A DNA stretch of 45,085 bases, from positions 1-45,085 of the forward strand of contig JAYUSZ010000463.1 in the NCBI GenBank assembly GCA_043755435.1, written 5' to 3'. Within the stretch, counting starts at the first letter, position 1; each line of letters opens with the position of its first letter. The notes below the pieces were generated by a model that searched no databases, had not been told where the DNA came from, and saw nothing but the letters and a program-made list of their open reading frames with translations. Below are positions 7,906-16,055 of this stretch, in pieces. The stretch comes from JANXSF01 sp043755435 (GTDB lineage: Bacteria > Acidobacteriota > Terriglobia > Bryobacterales > Bryobacteraceae). A program made the translations under genes and the position numbers.

Positions 7906-9474
7906 ATGGTCAATTTAGCAACCCCCATGAGCGAACAAGACGAAACCTCATCTTCGGCTGAACTTCCTGCCGGCGACCCTTCTATAGCGGATGAGATTCT
8001 GGAGCCGCTAACACCCGAACCACCCGAAACACCTCTTGAAGCCGTCCGTGGCGAGGATCGTCTGGAAATTGTCGACGTGCTGCGTGGCCTCTCGCTCTTG
8101 GGCATCCTCGCTGCCAACATGCGCGGCCATAATGCGCCGGAAATCTTATACTTCAACATCAATAGTTGGTTTGACCAGCCCTACGACAAGATAGCCCAGA
8201 CCTTCGTCAACGCCTTTATTCAAGGCAAATTCATCAGCATCTTCTCGTTCCTGTTCGGGCTGGGCTTCGCCGTTCAATTCACACGTGGCATGGAGCGGGG
8301 CAAGGCGGTGGGGGGCTGGTTCGCGCGCAATTTACGCCTGGCTTTATGGATTTGTTTCGCCGTGATGATCGCAGTGCCGATGGCATCACAGTTGGTTTAT
8401 GGTCCGGGCAAAGTCCCCATGGCTGCCCGGGTGCCTTTGGCGTTTGCGGGTGTCACGGTCCTCTGGGGGTTGTATCTGCTGCGCTTCCGGAAGATGAGCG
8501 CGCATGACCGAGAGTTTTCGGGTTATTTTGCAAAGAGGCTTCTGCTGCTTTATGGTTTGGGGTGGCTGCATGTTTCTCTGCTCTGGTGGGGTGATGTGCT
8601 GACGCAATACGCGACAGCCGGCTTCATGCTGTTGATGTTTCGCAATGCCAAGCTGAAAACGGTGGCTATCTGGGGGTGGGCGATGGCGCTGGTGCCAATT
8701 GCCGGCTTCACGGGCTACACGATTTACAGCATCTTCAGGCCTCCCACGATACCTAAGCCACCGAACCTTTCGGCACTGGCCTGCAAAGTGGAGAGTGCGA
8801 ATTGGCTATATTCGACGGGCTCGCCGCTCGAACTGATCGCCGACCGCGTGCATGCGGTGTGGGCGATGATGCCATTCATAACCGTCGGGGTGGCTTTTGG
8901 TTTGATGCCTTGTTTCCTGCTGGGCCTGTGGGTCTGGAAAAAGGGAATTGTGGAGAACCTGGAGGAGTGGGTGCCGAGGTTAAAGCGGGTCTGGCTGTGG
9001 CTCGTTCCCGTGGCCTTGTTCTATTGGATGTTTGGCTTCCTTGTGCCCTATGTGGTGACGATACCGCGAGGACAAGTTAGCGTGCTGGCCTACTGCCGCG
9101 AGTTGTCCCGCAATGGGCTTGGCATTTTCGTGGCGCTGTTCTACGTTCTGTCTTTTGTATTAGCGGTGCGGAAGCCGACCATCTGGGCCTTCTTCCGCCC
9201 CTGTGGTGCTATTGGACGGCTGAGTCTGTCGAACTACCTGCTGCAGTCGTTGATCGGCGTCCTGCTTTTCACCAGCACTGGCTTGGCGTTCTTTGGCCAC
9301 GGCATCTTCCTTTATGGGAAGATTGGCCCACTGCTGGATCTTCCGATCACACTGGTTATCTATCTTGCGCAGATTCCCTTGAGTCAGTGGTACTTGCGGC
9401 ATTACCGCATCGGGCCGGTGGAGTGGCTTTGGCGTAGTTTGTCCTACGGAGAGCCGCAACGTTTTCGGCGCTGA
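7906..9474 (+). CDS. DUF418 family polytopic membrane protein
   Basis: The product has about 522 residues. After an acidic N-terminal tail (Glu/Pro-rich, about 45 residues) comes the conserved opening RLEIVDVLRGLSLLGILAANM, then about ten hydrophobic helices, and the C-terminal DUF418 signature near RPCGAIGRLSLSNYLLQS. Proteins of this family are inner-membrane proteins of unproven function, related in architecture to acyltransferase-3-like and HGSNAT-like proteins. The start is uncertain: TTG 7882, ATG 7906 and ATG 7927 are in frame and none has a good ribosome-binding site. It is monocistronic here. Confidence 0.85.
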   Translation: MVNLATPMSEQDETSSSAELPAGDPSIADEILEPLTPEPPETPLEAVRGEDRLEIVDVLRGLSLLGILAANMRGHNAPEILYFNINSWFDQPYDKIAQTFVNAFIQGKFISIFSFLFGLGFAVQFTRGMERGKAVGGWFARNLRLALWICFAVMIAVPMASQLVYGPGKVPMAARVPLAFAGVTVLWGLYLLRFRKMSAHDREFSGYFAKRLLLLYGLGWLHVSLLWWGDVLTQYATAGFMLLMFRNAKLKTVAIWGWAMALVPIAGFTGYTIYSIFRPPTIPKPPNLSALACKVESANWLYSTGSPLELIADRVHAVWAMMPFITVGVAFGLMPCFLLGLWVWKKGIVENLEEWVPRLKRVWLWLVPVALFYWMFGFLVPYVVTIPRGQVSVLAYCRELSRNGLGIFVALFYVLSFVLAVRKPTIWAFFRPCGAIGRLSLSNYLLQSLIGVLLFTSTGLAFFGHGIFLYGKIGPLLDLPITLVIYLAQIPLSQWYLRHYRIGPVEWLWRSLSYGEPQRFRR

Positions 9475-9619
9475 CCAACTGCCAACGCGACCTTGTCCGT
9501 AAGGGCAGTCTTCAAATGCCCAGCGCTGCGCCACCCTGCCACTTAACTCAAGGTAGTTGGGCTATGGTAACATGACTCTACTCGTCTGAAATATTGAGTT
9601 CTAACGCTTCGAGGTTTCT

Positions 9620-10852
9620 ATGTCAAACACTTTTCGTTCTCTCTTTCTAATTCTTTGCGCGTCCGTGGCACTAGCCCAGAGCGATCGCGGCACAATCACG
9701 GGCACTGTCGCCGATCCAGGGGGAGCAGTCATTGCCAATGCAACTGTGATAGCCCTTAACCCAGCCACAGGGGGGCAATTCAAAACTCAGACTACTGATA
9801 CGGGCAACTTCACCATCGCGTCCGTCCCCGCTGGTATCTACAACTTGACAGTGGAAATCGCCGGCTTTCGGAAGTTTGAACAACAGGGTCTCCGCATCCA
9901 AGTCAGTCAGACTGCTCGTGTCGACGTGTCCATGCAGATCGGTGCCGTTACTGATTCCGTCACTGTCACCGGAGACGTTGCTTTGCTGAAGACCGAAAAT
10001 GCAACACAATCCGCCACAGTCGGACGGGAGCAACTCAATCAGCTTCCACTCAATTTCGCCATTGGTGCGGGAGCCGTTCGCAACCCGTTAAGTTTTCTGC
10101 AACTGGCCCCCGGTGCCAGCATCAGCGGTTGGAATACGATCCGTGTAAACGGTGCACCTGCGGGAACATTTAAGATCATTTTTGAAGGGCAGGATTCCTC
10201 CAGCGGCTTGGATCAACGCGTCTCCGACGAATCGCAGCCTTCCGTCGAAGCGCTGGAAGAATTCACGCTACAGACCTCTAACTACTCCGCTGAATTCGGC
10301 CAAGCCGGCGGCGGATTGTTTAACTTCACAGCACGCTCCGGCACCAATCAATTCCATGGAGCCCTCTACGATTACTTCGCTCACGAAAAGCTCTATGCCG
10401 GTCGCCCATTTACGAATAACGGGACTGGCGGCCTTATCCGTCCTCAAGTTCGCCGGCACGATTTAGGGGCATCGATCGGTGGTCCCATCTCGATTCCAAA
10501 ACTGTATAACGGCAAGAATCGCTCGTTTTTCTTTTTTAACTTTGAAATGTTCCGCGATGAATCCACTAATTTTCTGGGCTTTGGCACGGTGCCAACCCAG
10601 GCCTATCGCGACGGTAATTTTGCAGCCGCCCTTACTGGCCGCAATCTGGGTACGGACGGCCTGGGCCGCGCGCTGCTTGAGAACACCATCTACGATCCAG
10701 CTTCTAACTTCACCAATGCTGGGGACGGACGCGTTTATCGCAACCCATTCGTTGGGAACATCATTCCGCCAAGCCGTCTGGATCCGGTCGCGCTGAAGAT
10801 CCAGGGCCTGATCCCAACGCCCGCTGTTGCAGGCCTGCACCGCCAAATATAA
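9620..10852 (+). CDS. TonB-dependent receptor, N-terminal portion (split gene)
   Basis: The 410 residues comprise a signal peptide (1-19, ending ASVALAQ), a carboxypeptidase-regulatory-like domain (GTITGTVADPGGAVIANATV to IAGFRKFEQQG), and the plug domain (ALEEFTLQTSNYSAEFGQAG, FHGALYDYFAHEKLYAG). The frame then stops at 10850-10852 straight after the conserved LDPVALKIQGLIPTPAVAGL. Barrel-coding sequence resumes at once in another frame (10852-12909). GAGG 5 bases before the ATG is a plausible ribosome-binding site. From knowledge of the family, a segment of roughly 70-90 residues normally lies between this point and the LGLKG motif of the next frame; here it seems lost. Either a genuine deletion/pseudogene or an assembly error. 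Confidence 0.82.
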   Translation: MSNTFRSLFLILCASVALAQSDRGTITGTVADPGGAVIANATVIALNPATGGQFKTQTTDTGNFTIASVPAGIYNLTVEIAGFRKFEQQGLRIQVSQTARVDVSMQIGAVTDSVTVTGDVALLKTENATQSATVGREQLNQLPLNFAIGAGAVRNPLSFLQLAPGASISGWNTIRVNGAPAGTFKIIFEGQDSSSGLDQRVSDESQPSVEALEEFTLQTSNYSAEFGQAGGGLFNFTARSGTNQFHGALYDYFAHEKLYAGRPFTNNGTGGLIRPQVRRHDLGASIGGPISIPKLYNGKNRSFFFFNFEMFRDESTNFLGFGTVPTQAYRDGNFAAALTGRNLGTDGLGRALLENTIYDPASNFTNAGDGRVYRNPFVGNIIPPSRLDPVALKIQGLIPTPAVAGLHRQI

Positions 10853-12909
10853 TGGCTTTCGATGCTATTGGGCAACTTGGTTTGAAAGGTGCCTTCGCCT
10901 CTGGCTTCCCACGCATGACTGGATTGGGCAGTGCTCAAGGTGGCATGGGGTTGGACTTTGGACCCACGAATCGCTCGCTATACTTACAGGACAAACCAAA
11001 TGCCAACGCCAGCCTTACCGTAATTCGAGGTAACCACTCCTACAAATTCGGTGGGGAATGGAAGTTTGAAAATTTCACGAATATCAGCACCGGCGGAGTT
11101 GCAGGTTCTTATGCGTTTGGCGCCGCACAAAGCGGCCTGCCATCGCTTCAGGGTGTGGCACTGCCCGGCGGAAACGTGGGTTTCCCATACGCCAGTTTCT
11201 TACTGGGAGCAGCGAACACGGCCAGCGTCGGCAATCCGCAGGACCCTCAATACCGCCGTCCTGCTTGGGCAATGTTTGCTCAGGACACTTGGAAATTGAC
11301 TCGTAAAATAACGCTCGATTATGGCGTTCGCTATGATTATCAACCCGCACCACGCGAACTGCATGACCGCACTTCCATGTTCGCCCCTGGGGTCAGGAAT
11401 CCTTCAGCAGGTGGTCTGTTGGGTGGAACTCAATATGGTGGTTCAGGAGCAGGGCGCTGTAACTGCTCTTTGACGGATACTTACAAATTGGCCTTCGGCC
11501 CGCGCATTGGCGTAGCTTACAAAATGGATAACAAGACGGTTATCCGGGCTGGCATTGCCTTATCCTATGCGCAAGTTACTCCGTTCGGTTACATCGGCGG
11601 TGGCAACTCGCTGGGTATGGGCTTCAATTCCATCGGTTTCAGCAATCCAAACTTCGGCGAAGCTGGCGTTCTTCTGCGCACGGGCTTGCAGTACAACACC
11701 TCCGACCTGCTCTCCGCTTCCTACGATCCTGGCATCCGCCCGCAAGCTGGCCAAATCAATTCTCCCCCAAATCTGGTTGATCGTAATGGTGGACGCCCTC
11801 CGCGTATGTTGAGCTGGAGCGCTGGTTTGCAACGGGAAGTTACTAAGGACCTTGTCATTGAAGCTTCTTATGTTGGCAACCGTGGTGTCTGGTTCAAAGC
11901 CGATGGTCTTAACGATTACAACGGCCTCACCGAAGCTCGCATCAAGTCGGCTGGACTCGATATCCGTAATGCTGCGGACAGGTCTCTATTAACATCCACC
12001 ATCGCGTCTCCCGCAGTTGTAGCACGCGGTTTCACGAAACCTTATGCGGCCTTCCCCAACACGGCAACGCTAGCGCAATCCTTACGCCCCTATCCTCAGT
12101 TCGCCAACTTGACATCGCTCTGGGCACCGCTCGGCAGCAGTTGGTATGACTCACTGCAGATGAAGGCTACGAAGCGCTATTCCCGTGGTCTTGATTTCAC
12201 AATTGCGTATACCTTTGCAAAAACACTGGCCACTGTGGAAGATCAGAACGGCGGCATTGTTCCAACCAACGACGTTTATAACAGGCGGAATCAGAAGACT
12301 TACTCAAGTAGCGATCAGCCTCATATTTTCGTAACTGGCTTTAACTATCAGACGCCGAAATTAGGGGCAAGCAAAGTTGCACAGGCCTTATCTGGCGGAT
12401 GGACATTTGGTGGCATTCTCCGCTATGCCAGCGGATTTGTTATCCGCGTCCCAACGTCCAATAACAACCTGGGATCGCTGCTGTTCCGCGGGACTAACGT
12501 GAACCGGGTTGCCGGGCAATCACCGTTTCTGAAAGATCCGAACTGCCGCTGCTTTGATCCGAATAAAGAGTTCATCCTGAACCCTGCCGCTTGGTCCGAC
12601 GCCGCTCCTGGCGAATGGGGTTATGCAGCAGCTTACTATGGGGACTATCGCACGGCCCGCCGTCCAGATGAACAATTGAGCCTTGGCCGTGTTTTCCAAG
12701 TTAAGGAAAAACGATCGTTCTCCTTGCGTCTTGAAATGTTCAACGTGTTCAACCGAACCTATTTGAACAATCCTGATTCAGGAAATTCACAGGCAACACA
12801 GGTGGTCAATGCAGCAGGTGCGGTTGTTTCCGGCTTCGGTCGAGTCAATACCGCTAGCACGTTCCTGCCACCTCGTAGTGGGCAAATCGTGGCACGGTTC
12901 CAATTTTAG
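10852..12909 (+). CDS. TonB-dependent receptor, C-terminal beta-barrel portion (split gene)
   Basis: This 685-residue frame begins MAFDAIGQLGLKGAF, with its ATG overlapping the stop of the N-terminal frame. It carries the receptor's barrel: alternating aromatic strands such as GNHSYKFGGEWKFENF, WAMFAQDTWKLTRKITLDYG, LGPRIGVAY-like segments and the terminal strand RSGQIVARFQF, ending in Phe as outer-membrane proteins do. It has no signal peptide, so it cannot be functional alone unless frameshifting or stop overlap (TAATG-type restart) supplies it, and a barrel made separately would not be exported. Together with the preceding frame it is the Oar-like receptor. Its end overlaps the convergent PIN toxin gene by 4 bases. 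Confidence 0.82.
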   Translation: MAFDAIGQLGLKGAFASGFPRMTGLGSAQGGMGLDFGPTNRSLYLQDKPNANASLTVIRGNHSYKFGGEWKFENFTNISTGGVAGSYAFGAAQSGLPSLQGVALPGGNVGFPYASFLLGAANTASVGNPQDPQYRRPAWAMFAQDTWKLTRKITLDYGVRYDYQPAPRELHDRTSMFAPGVRNPSAGGLLGGTQYGGSGAGRCNCSLTDTYKLAFGPRIGVAYKMDNKTVIRAGIALSYAQVTPFGYIGGGNSLGMGFNSIGFSNPNFGEAGVLLRTGLQYNTSDLLSASYDPGIRPQAGQINSPPNLVDRNGGRPPRMLSWSAGLQREVTKDLVIEASYVGNRGVWFKADGLNDYNGLTEARIKSAGLDIRNAADRSLLTSTIASPAVVARGFTKPYAAFPNTATLAQSLRPYPQFANLTSLWAPLGSSWYDSLQMKATKRYSRGLDFTIAYTFAKTLATVEDQNGGIVPTNDVYNRRNQKTYSSSDQPHIFVTGFNYQTPKLGASKVAQALSGGWTFGGILRYASGFVIRVPTSNNNLGSLLFRGTNVNRVAGQSPFLKDPNCRCFDPNKEFILNPAAWSDAAPGEWGYAAAYYGDYRTARRPDEQLSLGRVFQVKEKRSFSLRLEMFNVFNRTYLNNPDSGNSQATQVVNAAGAVVSGFGRVNTASTFLPPRSGQIVARFQF

Positions 12910-13289
12910 GCCCGTAGCAGTTGTGGGAGCTTGTCGAAGTGATCATCGCGGGAAAGCAATGTCAGTTCATGCTGCACGGCTAGGCTGGCGATCCACAGGT
13001 CGTTTGTAGGTATTGGTGTTCCCGCCTTCCTGAGTTGCGCGAAAAGGCGGGCGTAATACTCTGAAGTTTCTCGAGTAGGAAAAAGTACTCCAATCCCTGG
13101 CTGATGGAGAAATTGTTGCAATAGATTTTCGTTATTATGCGATCGGTTCCCACCAAGGAACCCAGCCTTGATTTCGCCCATTGTGATGAACGGAACCCAA
13201 ACCTCAACCGACTGCTCAACCAGAACCACAGTTTCCCGATCTCCGCGTAGCACGTCGGTCAGCCGATTCGTGTCGAGAAGAATTCTCAT
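12906..13289 (-). CDS. vapC: PIN-domain ribonuclease toxin (VapC family), second copy
   Basis: The 127-residue PIN domain starts MRILLDTNRLTDVLRG. Expected acidic residues are D6, E39 in FITMGEIKAGF, D97 in PTNDLWIASLA and D115/D116 in LLSRDDHFDKLP. The TNDLWIA block is characteristic of VapC toxins. A longer start (13358) would only add residues that overlap the antitoxin gene. The start overlaps the antitoxin stop by 4 bases. It is unlike the first VapC (7139-7537) in sequence, so the pairs are not recent duplicates. Confidence 0.88.
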   Translation of the reverse strand: MRILLDTNRLTDVLRGDRETVVLVEQSVEVWVPFITMGEIKAGFLGGNRSHNNENLLQQFLHQPGIGVLFPTRETSEYYARLFAQLRKAGTPIPTNDLWIASLAVQHELTLLSRDDHFDKLPQLLRA

Positions 13290-13555
13290 TTCCAGAGAGT
13301 TTCGTCGATCTTGCGTTGTTCTTCCAGTATGCCGTCGAACTCCTGATCGCTTTCCCATTTACCGGCAATGGAATCAAGGGACCGATAAGTTCTGCCAGTA
13401 GCGCCGGAAATTTTTGTTAACTCGTCTACAATCAATTGGTTGAAGCTTAGTTTCCGTCGTGACGCTTCCGCTCGCAAAGCGCTATCCACATTCACCGGAA
13501 TTCCGCGAATGGTGTATTGAAGCGGTGAAAGGGCCATTACAGCTTTTGTAGTCAT
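13286..13555 (-). CDS. Antitoxin of the second PIN toxin pair
   Basis: The chosen start at 13555 gives 89 residues (MTTKAVMALSPLQYTIRGIP...). The segment YTIRGIPVNVDSALRAEASR followed by KLSFNQLIVDELTKI reads as a ribbon-helix-helix DNA-binding unit, and the C-terminal tail (LDSIAGKWESDQEFDGILEE) is acidic with a Trp, typical of a toxin-neutralising segment. Weak AGG box 10 bases upstream. The internal Met at 13537 is an alternative start. It is the first gene of the pair and probably represses its own promoter (13567-13596). Confidence 0.78.
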   Translation of the reverse strand: MTTKAVMALSPLQYTIRGIPVNVDSALRAEASRRKLSFNQLIVDELTKISGATGRTYRSLDSIAGKWESDQEFDGILEEQRKIDETLWK

Positions 13556-13566
13556 ATTCTGCCTAC

Positions 13567-13596
13567 AGTGTACTTTAAATTTGAATACTTTGTCAA
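13567..13596 (-). promoter_or_regulatory. Candidate promoter of the second toxin-antitoxin pair
   Basis: Read on the minus strand, a perfect TTGACA (13591-13596) is followed after 18 bp by TACACT (13567-13572), 4 of 6 matches to the -10 consensus. Start of transcription would fall only a few bases before the antitoxin ATG. The -35 box lies inside an inverted repeat (13583-13604). Confidence 0.55.
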
Positions 13597-13604
13597 GAGT
13601 ATTC
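13583..13604. promoter_or_regulatory. Inverted repeat over the -35 box, putative antitoxin operator
   Basis: GAATACT (13583-13589) and AGTATTC (13598-13604) form perfect 7-bp arms around an 8-bp centre that contains the TTGACA box. Position and symmetry suit an operator where the antitoxin-toxin complex blocks RNA polymerase. It also lies about 45 bp upstream of the divergent czcC-like gene, so it could influence that side. Confidence 0.5.
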
Positions 13605-13647
13605 TGTAGCTGCGCGACCAAGTTGACTTAGGGTATCCTTTGAGTGC

Positions 13648-14865
13648 ATGGTGCGTCCAAGCATTAGCCTCCTCAGTTTCGCCATGTTGCTGCAAGCACA
13701 AGAGAAAATAACCTTGACGCTTTCTGCGGCTGTCAATCTGGCGCTAACCGAAAATAAGCATCGCGTAGCAATTCGGCAACGGGTGGAATCCTCCAAAGGC
13801 CTGGAATTGCAAGCTGGACTGAAGCCGAACTTGCGCGCTTCATTTCTAGTAGAAAACCTGCGAGCTTGGGAATCACCAGCTTTCCGGTTGCAAACATCCC
13901 CTGATACTTGGGGGTTTTTGAATCAAATTGTAGAATCGGGCGGAAAACGAGAGCGACGGGTGGATCTGGCGCATGAGCAAACTGGACGGGCGTCGCTGGA
14001 GGCTGAATTATTTGAACGGCAACTTAAGTTAAGGGTGCGGCAAGCTTACTGGTCCGCAGCCGGAGCGTATCGGCTTGCTGGATTGGCTCAATCGCAACAT
14101 GAGGCGTTTGGTCAGCTTGTCGAAAACAACCGGATGAAGGTGAAGGAAGGAGTAGTCGCGGAAGTGGACCTTCTGCGAACCGAACTGGAGCAGAAGCGGC
14201 TTGAGCTTACCTGGCGCGCCGCAGTCATCGAAGCCAACCGGCTTACCACAGTACTGTGGCGCGAAATCGGAGTCAGCGAGTTCAAGGAAGTGGAATTCAC
14301 CGAAGCCCTTGAACCATTGCCGCCGCCCCCTCAAGAACCCGCAGATCGCAAAGGTCGGCCTGAATTGAAGTTGTTGCAGCAATCTGTTCAAATCGCTGAT
14401 GCCAACATTCGGCTGCAGCAAGCCAATGCCAAGCCCGATCCTTTGTTCCAATATGGCTATAAACGGACTTCAGGCTTGGATACAATTCTGGCAGGGTTTC
14501 AAATTGACATTCCGAATCGCAACAAGAATCAAGGCAACATCGCCGCCGCATCTGGCGAACGCCGCTCGTCAGAATTGCAGGTCCAGGCAATGACCACTCA
14601 AATTGAAGCCGACGTCAAAAGTGCATGGCAGGAATACCGACAAAGACGCCGCTTGCTGGAAGAATCCTTACCGCCTATGCGATCGAGTTCAGTTGAAGCC
14701 CTGCGGTTGGCGCGCGGCGCGTATACACTGGGCGGAGTAGATCTGCTTCGTCTGCTTGACGCACAACGTGTGAATCTCGATATTGAAACCACTTACATCC
14801 GTACGCTTATAGAATTGCGGCAGGCTCAAGAAAATCTGGAATACGCGCTAGGGGTTGACCAATAA
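13648..14865 (+). CDS. czcC: TolC/CzcC-type outer membrane efflux channel protein
   Basis: The 405-residue protein has a short signal peptide (to about residue 18, LLQAQ) and two repeats of the long coiled-coil helices typical of outer-membrane efflux proteins (for example LTLSAAVNLALTEN at the start and LRLARGAYTLGGVDLLRLLD near the C-terminus). The PDTWGFLNQIVESGGKR segment resembles the CzcC/CusC branch. It should form the trimeric tunnel through outer membrane and periplasm. It is the first gene of a three-gene operon: its stop overlaps the next ATG (TAATG). GAG lies 4 bases before the start. Confidence 0.87.
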   Translation: MVRPSISLLSFAMLLQAQEKITLTLSAAVNLALTENKHRVAIRQRVESSKGLELQAGLKPNLRASFLVENLRAWESPAFRLQTSPDTWGFLNQIVESGGKRERRVDLAHEQTGRASLEAELFERQLKLRVRQAYWSAAGAYRLAGLAQSQHEAFGQLVENNRMKVKEGVVAEVDLLRTELEQKRLELTWRAAVIEANRLTTVLWREIGVSEFKEVEFTEALEPLPPPPQEPADRKGRPELKLLQQSVQIADANIRLQQANAKPDPLFQYGYKRTSGLDTILAGFQIDIPNRNKNQGNIAAASGERRSSELQVQAMTTQIEADVKSAWQEYRQRRRLLEESLPPMRSSSVEALRLARGAYTLGGVDLLRLLDAQRVNLDIETTYIRTLIELRQAQENLEYALGVDQ

Positions 14866-16043
14866 TGAAGCAATTTTGGTTGTTGGGTCTTCTAATGCTT
14901 GCGGGAGCTTGCACCAAGGAACCGGTGAAGGCTAGGGAGGAAGCGAAGGTTCCAGCCAATGGATCCATGGAAGTAAACCAAGCGGGGCAGCGTTTGGCGG
15001 GTATTGAAACTGTTGTGGTGGAAATGAAGTCGCTTCCGACTGAACTGGAAGCACCAGGAACATTGGGATGGAACGAAGATCGCACCTGGACAGCAGGAGC
15101 GGTCACAGGCGGGAAGATCGTAAAGAGCGCTGCCAAAGTGGGCGACACCGTTAAGGTGGGCCAAGTGCTTGCCCAAATGCACACTCACGAAGTGCACGAT
15201 ACCAAGGCCTCCTTGCGCCAGGCATTGACGGAACGTGCACGGGCTCAATCGCAATTGCAGATGGCTGAACGCACGCGGGATCGTATGAAGCGGCTGTACG
15301 ATTTGAAGGCTGTGGCGCTGATGGAAGTGGAACATGCGGAAGGCGAAATTCGCAATGCCGAAGCAGCCATCAAACGAGCTGCCGCGGATATTGAACGGGA
15401 AACTCAACATTTGACGGAAGTGCTGGAAATTTCCGCTGATCTTGAAGACAAACATCCTGGTGGAGTGGATCAGGATGAGTTGGTTCCTATTAAAGCTCCT
15501 AGTAATGGGTTGGTTGTGGAACGTAAGATCAGTACCGGCGTTGTGGTAACAGCGGGGCAGGAATGCTTCGTGATTACGGACCCGGAGAGCTTGTGGCTGA
15601 TTGCATCGTTTCCAGAAGCTGCCTTGTCGCAACTTCGAGTGGGGCTGAAAGTGCAAGTAGAGGTGCAGGCGTTTCCAGGGCAGATTTTCACGGGCAACAT
15701 CGCTCGCCTCGGCGACACGCTAGACCATGAAACGCGGACTCTAAAGGTCCGGATCGTAATGGCGGCACACGGAAAGTTAAAGCCTGAGATGTTCGCTCGC
15801 GTCCGGTTGGGCGGTGCTAGTCAACCAGCACTTACAATTCCTGAGAGCGCGGTGCAGGACGTCAACGGGCAAATGACTGTGTTTGTGCGCACCGATGCAA
15901 CCAGTTTCGAACCTCGGCCGATTACTGGGGAAATCAAGCAAGGCCGCGTTCTGGTTTCAAAAGGCCTGAAGGCCGGGGACAAACTCGCCGCCAATGGAAG
16001 TTACTTATTGAAGGGCAAGCTTGCAGGTACTTCCGAGGAATAG
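14865..16043 (+). CDS. czcB: CzcB/CusB-type periplasmic adaptor (membrane fusion lipoprotein)
   Basis: The 392-residue product has a lipoprotein signal with lipobox LAGAC (Cys16), so it is probably anchored by lipid to the inner membrane. Order of parts: barrel-sandwich/lipoyl half (GGKIVKSAAKVGDTVKVGQV), an alpha-helical hairpin (about 110-185, rich in Glu, Arg and Ala), the second lipoyl half (VPIKAPSNGLVVERKISTG) and a beta-barrel (LRVGLKVQVEVQAFPGQIF). Adaptors link the RND pump to the outer-membrane channel and may deliver metal ions. No Met- or His-rich N-terminal metal site as in CusB is evident. Starts within the stop of czcC. Confidence 0.88.
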   Translation: MKQFWLLGLLMLAGACTKEPVKAREEAKVPANGSMEVNQAGQRLAGIETVVVEMKSLPTELEAPGTLGWNEDRTWTAGAVTGGKIVKSAAKVGDTVKVGQVLAQMHTHEVHDTKASLRQALTERARAQSQLQMAERTRDRMKRLYDLKAVALMEVEHAEGEIRNAEAAIKRAAADIERETQHLTEVLEISADLEDKHPGGVDQDELVPIKAPSNGLVVERKISTGVVVTAGQECFVITDPESLWLIASFPEAALSQLRVGLKVQVEVQAFPGQIFTGNIARLGDTLDHETRTLKVRIVMAAHGKLKPEMFARVRLGGASQPALTIPESAVQDVNGQMTVFVRTDATSFEPRPITGEIKQGRVLVSKGLKAGDKLAANGSYLLKGKLAGTSEE

Positions 16044-16055
16044 GATTAGCTAATC

